From the NCBI RefSeq assembly GCF_000382225.1, contig NZ_KB907800.1, forward strand, positions 124,001 through 188,000: a stretch of DNA of 64,000 nucleotides. The letters are read 5' to 3'. Source of the DNA: Hymenobacter aerophilus DSM 13606. GTDB lineage: Bacteria; Bacteroidota; Bacteroidia; Cytophagales; Hymenobacteraceae. Each line of letters opens with the position of its first letter. Positions within the stretch are counted from its first letter, which is position 1. The notes beneath the pieces are model-generated. The model ran no database searches and was not told the origin of the DNA. It saw only the letters and a list, made by a program, of their open reading frames with translations. The position numbers and the translations under genes are program-made. Of this stretch, positions 8,371 through 15,179 are shown piece after piece.

Positions 8371-8590
8371 GCCGTAAAGGTGGCCGGACTCCGATTGGGG
8401 AGCGAGGCTGAAAAGGGAATCCGGTTTGAAGCCGGAGCTGTCCCCGCAACTGTACGCTTCAGGAGTCGGCGCGTCATCACCGGCCACTGTTTCGACGGCT
8501 GTTTTCTTTTCTTCTGAGTGAGAAAGAAGGCGGCGGAAATGGGAAGGCGACGCGCCCGGAGCAAGCCAGGAGACCTGCCTTTGCGTTTTC
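8371..8590 (+). ncRNA. Cobalamin (adenosylcobalamin) riboswitch
   Basis: The leader carries the conserved parts of the cobalamin aptamer in order: a P2-type AAAGGTGGCCGGACTCC segment, AAAAGGGAATCCGGTTTGA and GAAGCCGGAGCTGTCCCCGC at 8411-8448, CAACTGTA, and the closing GCCAGGAGACCTGCC at 8565-8579. A long variable P6/P8-like arm lies between. It is 160-170 nt upstream of a TonB receptor, the classical arrangement for B12-repressed uptake. The expression platform (8591-8745) was not resolved by eye. Confidence 0.95.
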
Positions 8591-8749
8591 CTATGTTCAG
8601 CGCCTGCGGAGGAAGGGCGGAGAACGAATGCAGTAGCGGCCCGTTGGGGCTGCAGAATACCCTTCTGTTTTCGGACTCGGCTTTGGCCGGTGGGCGCCCC
8701 GGCGCCAACCTGACGAAGTTTTGAACTGAATTTTTCGGTCACGAAAATT

Positions 8750-10723
8750 TTGGTTCTCCAGACGCATTTTCCCTGGTGGTTCGCCGCCCGACTCACTTCC
8801 CTCGCCAGCCTGAGCCTGCTGGCCGGCGCGGCCCTGCCCGCCGCGGCCCAAGCCCCCACCGATACGCTGCGCAGCCCCCAGCTGCCGGCCGTGCGCGTGG
8901 CGGGGCTGCGGGCCACGCGCTTCGCCGTGGGCAGCCGCCAGCTGGTGCTCGACTCGGTGGCGCTGAACAACTACCGCACCGGCACGCTGGCCGACGCGCT
9001 GGGGGCGCGCACGGCCATTTACATCAAGAATTACGGGCCGGGGCAACTGTCATCCATCACGCTGCGCGGCACCTCGGCGCGGCACACGGCCGTGCTCTGG
9101 AACGGCTTCAACATCAACCTGCCTTCGTTGGGCGAGGCCGATTTTGCGCTGCTGCCCATCAATGGCAGCACGCAGGTGGAAGTGCAGCCGGGGCCGGCGG
9201 GCGCTACTTACGGCAACGGCGCGGTGGGCGGCACGGTGCAGCTTAGCGCCGCCGCCCGCGGCCCGGCCGACTGGGGCCGGGGCTGGCACGGCACGGTGCA
9301 GGGCGACTACGGCAGCTTCGGGCTAGGCGCGGGGCTGGCCACGGCCGGTTTCAGCAACCAGAAGGTAGCGCTGCGCACCAGTTTCAGCTACCGCCGCGCC
9401 GACAACGACTTTCCGTACTACGTAGGCGAAGGCCGCGACCAGGTGCGCCAGCGCCAGGAAAACGCGGCCTTCCGGCAGACCAGCTTCACGCAGGACGCCA
9501 CATTGCGACTGGGTCAGCGCGGCGAGCTGAGCGCCGCCGTGTGGCTCACCGACGCCGACCGCCAGATTCAGCCCGGCATCGGCACCAACAACACCCGCGC
9601 CCAGGAGCGCGACCAGAGCCGCCGCCTCACGGCCGGCTACCGCCACGTGAGTTCCCGCCGCGAGTGGGCCGTGCGGGCCGCCTGGTTCGAGGACGTTATC
9701 AACTACCGCGACGAGGTGAGCGGGCTGAGCGAATCGCGGGTGCGCACCAGCCAGGCGCAGGCCGAGCACACGTGGCGGCTGGCGCCCAACGCCTCGGTGC
9801 GGCTGGGGGTCGAGGCCCAGCACTTCGCGGCCCAGGTAGATGGCTACGGCGCGGCCCCGCGCACCGAGAACCGTTACTCGGGCTTCCTGCTACTGCGCTA
9901 CGACCCGCGGCCCCGGCTGCAACTCTCGCTCAACCTGCGGCAGGCCCTGCTGCCCGGCCGGCAGCCGCCCCTCACCCCTACCGCCGGGGCCGAGTGGCAG
10001 GCCGTGGCCGCCGGCCGGCACGCGCTCAGCCTGAAAGCCAACGCCTCGCGCAGCTACCGCGCCCCCACCCTGAATGAGCGGTACTGGCGGCCCGGCGGCA
10101 ACCCCGAGCTGCTGCCCGAGGAAAGCCTGGGCTACGAGGGCGGGCTGGCGCACACCTTCAAAACTGAGCACCTGACGCTGCAAACCGAGCTGACCGGCTA
10201 CCGGCAGCTGGTAGACAACTGGGTGCAGTGGACGCCGGGCGCCTCGTACTGGTCGCCGCGCAATTTGCGGCAGGTGCGGGCGCAGGGCCTGGAAGCCAGC
10301 AGTGCGCTGGGCTGGCAGCCGGGCGGCGCCTACCGCCTCACGGCCCGGGTTTCCTACGCTTTCACGAGCACCGAGAAAACCAAGGGCACGGCCGCCGACA
10401 CCGACCCGGCGGGCCGGCAGCTGCCCTTCGTGCCGCGGCACACGGCCGCCTTCAGTACCGACCACAGCTGGCAGAAATGGCAGTTGGGCACCACGCTCAC
10501 TTATACCGGCTACCGCTACACCGACGCCTCGGCCACCGATTTTCTGCCGGGCTACCTGCTGCTGAACGCTTCGGTGGGCCGCACGCTGGCGCTGGCCCCG
10601 GCCTGGCAGCTGCTGGTGCTGGCCCAGGGCTTCAACCTGACCAATAACAACTACCAGAACTACGAAAACCGCGCCCTGCCCGGCCGCAACGCCAGCCTCA
10701 GCCTGCGCCTGCTGTGGCGCTGA
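8750..10723 (+). CDS. btuB: BtuB-like TonB-dependent cobalamin receptor
   Basis: The 657-residue outer-membrane receptor has a signal peptide (hydrophobic LTSLASLSLLAGAALP, ending AAAQA). A plug domain follows (TGTLADALGARTAIYIKNYG, LSSITLRGTSARHTAVLWNG, VEVQPGPAGATYGNGAVGGTVQL), then a roughly 22-strand barrel ending in the beta-signal-like LSLRLLWR. The start is a TTG because no ATG or GTG occurs in frame before the signal peptide; the frame opens only at 8714. The upstream cobalamin riboswitch and the downstream BtuG-like lipoprotein support vitamin B12 or other corrinoids as substrate. Unlike SusC-type receptors, it has no carboxypeptidase-like N-terminal domain. Confidence 0.9.
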   Translation: MVLQTHFPWWFAARLTSLASLSLLAGAALPAAAQAPTDTLRSPQLPAVRVAGLRATRFAVGSRQLVLDSVALNNYRTGTLADALGARTAIYIKNYGPGQLSSITLRGTSARHTAVLWNGFNINLPSLGEADFALLPINGSTQVEVQPGPAGATYGNGAVGGTVQLSAAARGPADWGRGWHGTVQGDYGSFGLGAGLATAGFSNQKVALRTSFSYRRADNDFPYYVGEGRDQVRQRQENAAFRQTSFTQDATLRLGQRGELSAAVWLTDADRQIQPGIGTNNTRAQERDQSRRLTAGYRHVSSRREWAVRAAWFEDVINYRDEVSGLSESRVRTSQAQAEHTWRLAPNASVRLGVEAQHFAAQVDGYGAAPRTENRYSGFLLLRYDPRPRLQLSLNLRQALLPGRQPPLTPTAGAEWQAVAAGRHALSLKANASRSYRAPTLNERYWRPGGNPELLPEESLGYEGGLAHTFKTEHLTLQTELTGYRQLVDNWVQWTPGASYWSPRNLRQVRAQGLEASSALGWQPGGAYRLTARVSYAFTSTEKTKGTAADTDPAGRQLPFVPRHTAAFSTDHSWQKWQLGTTLTYTGYRYTDASATDFLPGYLLLNASVGRTLALAPAWQLLVLAQGFNLTNNNYQNYENRALPGRNASLSLRLLWR

Positions 10724-10792
10724 GGCTGGTGGCTTGATAAACCCCTGTTTATTCCATCTTTTTCACTCTTTCTTTTCCCAATTTCTTTCCCA

Positions 10793-11878
10793 ATGAAGCC
10801 ATTTACCGCTTTTGCCAGCCTGCCGGGCCGGCTGCTGCTGGGTAGCGCCGCCGCCCTCACCCTGCTGGCCTGCGACCCCGACAAAGACCCCACCCCCGGC
10901 CCGCCGCCGATAGTTACAAATTCCGTGTTTGTAATAAACGAGGGCAATTTTGGGCGCTCCAATGCCGAAATCAGCTTGTTCGATAAGGCTAGTAAGTCGG
11001 TTACCAACAAGTCGCTGTTTGCTTCGGCTAACAAAGGCAAGAATCTTGGCGACATTGCGCAAAGCATGGTCGTGCGCGACAGCCTGGGCTACATCGTAGC
11101 CAACAACAGCAACAGAGTAATGGTGGTCTCGCTGAAAACGTTTGTTGCAAAGGATACCATTCGTGGCCTTAAGCTACCGCGCTACTTCGCAACTACCTCA
11201 TCGGGTAAGGGCTACGTGACTGAAACCATATCCTACACCGTGCCTAATGGGCAGGTGTCGGTTGTTGACCTGAAAACCAATAAAGTAACCAAAAGCATTG
11301 CGGTGGGCAGCCAGCCCGAGCAGTTGGCCGTGGTGGGCTCGCGCCTGTACGTAACCAACAACGGCGGTAATACTGTGACGGTCATCAACACGACCACCGA
11401 TGCCGTGGAAGGCACCATTACGGTAGGCGACGGCCCGAACAGCGTGGTAGCCGACCGCAGCGGCCGGGTGTGGGTGCTGAACAGCGGTAAGATAGTGTAC
11501 AACCCCAATCCTACCCGGCTGAGCAAAGGCAGCCTTTCGCAGATTGTACCCGGCCAGCTGACGGCCACCACCCGCGAGATGCCTTCGGATAAGAGCTCCC
11601 CCGGCAACCTGACCATCAACGGCGGCCTCGACCAGCTGTACTACACCTACCTGGGCGGTGTGTACACGCTCGGCATCAACGATGCCACCCTGCCCACTAC
11701 GCCGCTCATCAAGCGCGGCAGTTTCTACGGCCTGGGCGTCGACCCGCAGGATGGCACCATTTACGGTGGTCTGGCCTCGTTTTCGTCATCCGACAAGGTC
11801 ATCCGATTCAAAAACACCGGTGCGGCCATCGACTCGTTCACGGTACTGGCCGGCCCCAACGGCTTCGTGTTTTATTAA
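10793..11878 (+). CDS. BtuG-like surface beta-propeller lipoprotein (DUF5074/YncE-like)
   Basis: The 361-residue protein begins with a lipoprotein signal (LLGSAAALTLLAC) and an acidic DPDKDPTP linker fitting surface export. It continues with repeated propeller blades of the YncE/DUF5074 type (VSVVDLKTNKVTKSIAVG, VTVINTTTDAVEGTITVG). It lies 69 nt after btuB in the same direction. In Bacteroides the equivalent neighbour, BtuG, is a seven-bladed propeller that binds B12 at the cell surface and hands it to BtuB. That role is inferred here from fold, lipidation and position. A strong terminator follows. Confidence 0.82.
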   Translation: MKPFTAFASLPGRLLLGSAAALTLLACDPDKDPTPGPPPIVTNSVFVINEGNFGRSNAEISLFDKASKSVTNKSLFASANKGKNLGDIAQSMVVRDSLGYIVANNSNRVMVVSLKTFVAKDTIRGLKLPRYFATTSSGKGYVTETISYTVPNGQVSVVDLKTNKVTKSIAVGSQPEQLAVVGSRLYVTNNGGNTVTVINTTTDAVEGTITVGDGPNSVVADRSGRVWVLNSGKIVYNPNPTRLSKGSLSQIVPGQLTATTREMPSDKSSPGNLTINGGLDQLYYTYLGGVYTLGINDATLPTTPLIKRGSFYGLGVDPQDGTIYGGLASFSSSDKVIRFKNTGAAIDSFTVLAGPNGFVFY

Positions 11879-11921
11879 GCCTGCCGCGTAGCTGCCGACT
11901 CCAACGCCGGCAACTGCTGAG

Positions 11922-11968
11922 CAAAAGCAAGGCCCCGCGCTCTGGTGAGTGCGGGGCCTTGCTTTTGC
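11922..11968 (+). terminator. Intrinsic terminator after the B12 uptake operon
   Basis: A perfect 17-bp stem (CAAAAGCAAGGCCCCGC / complement) with a 13-nt loop ends in GCTTTTG. It lies 44 nt past the BtuG-like gene and probably ends the btuB transcript. Confidence 0.82.
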
Positions 11969-12031
11969 GGTCTGGCATCTGGCATGCTGAACAAAAGGCT
12001 GACTTACAACTCTTAGTATCAGTCAGCTAGC

Positions 12032-12301
12032 TTAGTCGGCCAGTCCGTCGCGGTTGCGGTCGGGCTTATCGGCGGCGTTCTTGTACTGCTGTTCCAGCGT
12101 AACGCGGCTTGTATCGGGCTTCAGGCCGGCAGCGGCCGAGTCGTCGCCCATGTTATCGGGGCGGCGGGCCATGGGGTCAAGCTCTTTGTTGCTGCCGCGC
12201 TCGACGTTGGTGGCGCCGTCTTCGTTGCCGGTGTTGCAGGCGGTGAGCGAACCGGTGAGCAGCAGCACGGCTGCCAGGGGGCGGAGGAGAGTCATTTTCA
12301 T
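12032..12301 (-). CDS. Small hypothetical lipoprotein
   Basis: The 89-residue protein has a clear lipoprotein signal (LLRPLAAVLLLTGSLTAC) followed by a low-complexity, charged, disordered-looking mature part of about 68 residues that ends DRNRDGLAD. That ending resembles an EF-hand-like DxNxDG loop (DRNRDG), though only one partial loop is present. Function unknown. The gene converges on the B12 operon and is divergent from 12542. Confidence 0.65.
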   Translation of the reverse strand: MKMTLLRPLAAVLLLTGSLTACNTGNEDGATNVERGSNKELDPMARRPDNMGDDSAAAGLKPDTSRVTLEQQYKNAADKPDRNRDGLAD

Positions 12302-12515
12302 GAGTGAAGCAAATAGGACGAGAAAACCGAAGCAAATGGGTTACCTGCCTGTACGGCTGACCGCCCGACTGGTTTTTGCGTATACCTTTTTCCGGCGCCG
12401 GCCGGCTTACTGCCCGCGCTGCTTTTTCGTTTTTATCTACCTAATTTCTGCCTTTATGCCCTGCTTTCAACCCTGCCCCTCCCTAAGCTCGTAGCGCCCC
12501 AATAAGGCCGAAGCG

Positions 12516-12523
12516 TATATTTG
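12516..12523 (+). promoter_or_regulatory. -7 promoter box for the 12542 gene
   Basis: TATATTTG matches TAnnTTTG. Transcription should begin near 12530, which rules out the upstream TTG at 12521 as a start and supports the ATG at 12542. Confidence 0.6.
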
Positions 12524-12541
12524 CGCTTTACCCGACCCGCT

Positions 12542-12895
12542 ATGCCCCAACCCGTCAGCCGTTTTTCAGTGCTGCGGCCGCTGCTCCGGCAGGCGGCCCT
12601 GCTGGCCGGAATCAGCCTTGTGCTGGCGCTGGCGCTTACGCTCTACCTCTACGGAATGCAGGCGGGGTTCATTGGCCGACTGTTCGGGGCTTTTTTCGTA
12701 TTTTTCTGGCTGCTGGCCATTACCTTTTTGGCAGCAGTACCGTTTGTTAGTTGGGCGGCAGCCAACTGGTTTGGCCCCAACTGGGCCGAAACTCCGGCCA
12801 GCCCCAAGGGGCGTAAAAAGCCAGCTGCCGCCGTTTCCCGTCCTGCCGCGCGCGCTGTTGCGCGGCCGAAACCTTCCAACCACAACCACTCGTGA
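12542..12895 (+). CDS. Small two-helix membrane protein
   Basis: The ATG at 12542 (MPQPVSRFSV) is preferred because the -7 box at 12516-12523 covers the alternative TTG. The 117-residue product has two hydrophobic helices near residues 18-40 and 50-75, and a cytosolic tail rich in Lys, Pro and Ala ending in HNHS. Its stop overlaps the GTG start of the next gene (GTGA at 12892-12895), implying translational coupling with the metal-type AraC regulator. No family recognised. Confidence 0.6.
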   Translation: MPQPVSRFSVLRPLLRQAALLAGISLVLALALTLYLYGMQAGFIGRLFGAFFVFFWLLAITFLAAVPFVSWAAANWFGPNWAETPASPKGRKKPAAAVSRPAARAVARPKPSNHNHS

Positions 12896-13464
12896 AAACG
12901 CATCTGCTCCACATCAAAAATATGGTCTGCCCCCGCTGCATCGAGGCGGTCCGCAACCTGTTCGAACAAGCCGGCTACACCCCCACCGACGTCACGCTCG
13001 GGCAGGTGCAGCTGGCCGAAACCACCCCCGCCGACCCTACTGCTGTAGCCCCGCTGCTACGCGAGGCCGGCTTCGATGTAGTAATGGGCCGGGCCGACCA
13101 GCTGACCGAGCAAATAAAAACGGCCCTGGTGGAGTACCTGGAGCACCTGCGCACCGCCCGCATGCCCCTCACCACGTCGGCCTTCCTCACCGACCGGTTT
13201 GCGGCCACCTACTCGCACCTGAGCAAGGTGTTCTCGCGCACCGCCAACCTCACCATCGAGAAATACCTGATTCGGATGAAGATTGAGCGGGTGAAGGAGA
13301 TGCTGAGCTACAACGAAATGACGCTGAGCGAAATAGCCGAGAAGATGCGCTATAGTTCGGGCCAGCACCTGAGCAACCAGTTCCGCCAGGTTACCGGCCG
13401 TTCAGTCAGTGAGTTCCGCCGCGACCTGATGCCGCGCCGCCTTTCGCTCGACCAGCTGGCATAG
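12892..13464 (+). CDS. AraC-type HTH regulator with HMA-like N-terminal domain
   Basis: The 190-residue protein joins an N-terminal domain of about 75 residues to a single C-terminal AraC HTH domain. The N-terminal part begins MKTHLLHIKNMVCPRCIEAV, resembling a heavy-metal-associated domain with its metal-binding CxxC. The HTH domain reads FAATYSHLSKVFSRT and then IERVKEMLSYNEMTLSEIAEKM, with a second helix pair YSSGQHLSNQFRQVTG. The start is GTG and overlaps the preceding gene by 4 nt. This architecture is common in Bacteroidota beside copper or other soft-metal genes. With the Met/His-rich protein downstream, a copper(I)-responsive role is likely (inference). Confidence 0.85.
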   Translation: MKTHLLHIKNMVCPRCIEAVRNLFEQAGYTPTDVTLGQVQLAETTPADPTAVAPLLREAGFDVVMGRADQLTEQIKTALVEYLEHLRTARMPLTTSAFLTDRFAATYSHLSKVFSRTANLTIEKYLIRMKIERVKEMLSYNEMTLSEIAEKMRYSSGQHLSNQFRQVTGRSVSEFRRDLMPRRLSLDQLA

Positions 13465-13486
13465 CGGTAAGCTGAGCGCAGAAGCT

Positions 13487-13543
13487 GAAAAGTGAAAGCC
13501 GTTGAACGAGCCTGGTGCTGACGTTCAACGGCTTTCACTTTTT
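13487..13543. repeat. Palindromic element 5 (core GCTGACGTT); may also terminate the AraC gene
   Basis: The 21-bp arms (AAAAGTGAAAGCCGTTGAAC and complement) are perfectly paired. The loop is AGCCTGGTGCTGA, giving the junction GTGCTGACGTTCAACG. It lies 24 nt after the AraC stop codon, and the right arm runs into a T-rich stretch, so it could serve as a terminator too. Confidence 0.88.
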
Positions 13544-13667
13544 ACTTTCTATCCTCGACTTACCGCTGGGTTGCTTCCTAATTCCGCACCAACTGCGCCC
13601 GATTTGTATGTAACCCCGGGGCCGGTCTGCGGGTCTTTAGCGTATCGATTCAACTGACTTTCTGACT

Positions 13668-15104
13668 ATGCGCTTATCCGCTTCTTCGGTGCTGCTGGCC
13701 GGCATGCTGCTGGCCACGCCGGCCCTGGCCCAGCAAACCACCCCGCCCATGCCGGCCGACACGGCCCGCCACGCCATGCCGGGCATGAACCACGCCGGCC
13801 ACGCCATGCCGGGCATGAACCACGAGGGAATGAACCACGAGGGTATGGACCACGGCGGCATGGAAAACATGAGCCACGCCTACTCGCGCAACCTGCCCAT
13901 GAACCGCAACGGCTCGGGCACCGCCTGGAACCCCGACAACACCCCCATGTACATGTGGATGCACCACAAGGGAGCCTGGATGATTATGAACCACGGCGCC
14001 ATCAGCCCGCGCTTTACCAGCCAGAACATCGGCCGCAAAAACGGGCAGCGCGGCGGCAGCACCTTCGATGCGCCCAACTGGTTTATGACCATGGCCCAGC
14101 GCAACATTGGCCAGAAGGGCCTGCTCAACCTCACGGCCATGCTCTCGCTCGACGTTATCACCGACGGCAACAACGGCTACCCGCTGCTGTTCCAGAGCGG
14201 CGAGGCCCTCGATGGCAAGCCGCTGGTCGACCGCCAGCACCCGCACGACTTGTTCTCGTCGCTGAGCATCGGCTACACCCACGCTTTTACTAAAGATGTG
14301 GACCTGAGCCTGTACGTGGGCTACCCCGGCGAGCCGGCCATTGGTCCCGTGGCCTTCATGCACCGGATTTCGGCCATGCCCAACCCCGATGCCGCCCTGG
14401 GCCACCACTGGCAGGACGCCACCCACATCACGTTCGGAGTGGCCACGCTGGGGCTGCGCTACAAGCAGTTCAAGCTGGAAGGCTCCAACTTCACGGGCCG
14501 CGAGCCCGACGAGCACCGCTTCGGCTTCGACAAGCCCCGCGCCGACTCGTGGGCCGGCCGCCTGAACTGGAACCCCACCCCCGCGCTGGCTTTGCAGGTG
14601 AGCCGGGCCTTCATTAAGAGCCCCGAAACGCTGGCGCCCCAGGAGGACGTGAAGCGCACCACGGCCTCCATCATCCAGAGCAACACTTGGGGCGACTACC
14701 GTTACATCACCTCGGCGCTGGTCTGGGGCATGAACCAGCACGTAGAGGACGGCCACACCGACAAGGCTTCGCACTCGGTGCTGGCCGAAACCAACGTGCA
14801 GCTGGGCAAGCCGGCCGTGTATGGGCGCTACGAGTTTGTGCAGAAATCCGACGAGGAGCTGCAGCTACCAACGCCTGAGTATCCAACCGCCTCGCACCCT
14901 ACTTTCAATGTGCACTCGCTCACGGTGGGCGCCAACTACCGGGTGGCGCAAGTGGCCAACATCGACTTCACGCTGGGCGCCCAGGCCACCGTGTACCGCC
15001 CCGAGGAGGCTATCCGCCCTTTTTACGGCAGTACGCCGGTGTCGGGGCAGGTATATCTGCGGCTGAACCCCTCGCTGATGAAGATGGGCAAGATGAAGAT
15101 GTAG
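13668..15104 (+). CDS. Met/His-rich outer-membrane protein, CopB/PcoB-like
   Basis: In this 478-residue protein a signal peptide (VLLAGMLLATPALAQ) is followed by repeats rich in Met, His and Gly (MPGMNHAGH, MNHEGMNHEGMDHGGM), about residues 36-68. This is the pattern of Cu(I)-binding tails in CopB/PcoB proteins. The rest is beta-rich with alternating strands typical of a barrel, and the extreme C-terminus is again Met-rich (MKMGKMKM). It lies downstream of the HMA-AraC regulator. I infer a copper-binding outer-membrane protein. It is longer than classical PcoB and overall homology was not tested. Confidence 0.68.
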   Translation: MRLSASSVLLAGMLLATPALAQQTTPPMPADTARHAMPGMNHAGHAMPGMNHEGMNHEGMDHGGMENMSHAYSRNLPMNRNGSGTAWNPDNTPMYMWMHHKGAWMIMNHGAISPRFTSQNIGRKNGQRGGSTFDAPNWFMTMAQRNIGQKGLLNLTAMLSLDVITDGNNGYPLLFQSGEALDGKPLVDRQHPHDLFSSLSIGYTHAFTKDVDLSLYVGYPGEPAIGPVAFMHRISAMPNPDAALGHHWQDATHITFGVATLGLRYKQFKLEGSNFTGREPDEHRFGFDKPRADSWAGRLNWNPTPALALQVSRAFIKSPETLAPQEDVKRTTASIIQSNTWGDYRYITSALVWGMNQHVEDGHTDKASHSVLAETNVQLGKPAVYGRYEFVQKSDEELQLPTPEYPTASHPTFNVHSLTVGANYRVAQVANIDFTLGAQATVYRPEEAIRPFYGSTPVSGQVYLRLNPSLMKMGKMKM

Positions 15105-15134
15105 CCCAACCGCCCAAGGCGGCGGGCGGGGCCG

Positions 15135-15142
15135 TACCTTTG
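15135..15142 (+). promoter_or_regulatory. -7 promoter box of the radical SAM gene
   Basis: TACCTTTG matches TAnnTTTG, 38 bp before the ATG at 15180. Confidence 0.55.
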
Positions 15143-15179
15143 CGGGCACCTTTCGGGCCGGCCGGTGGTTGCTTTCCGC

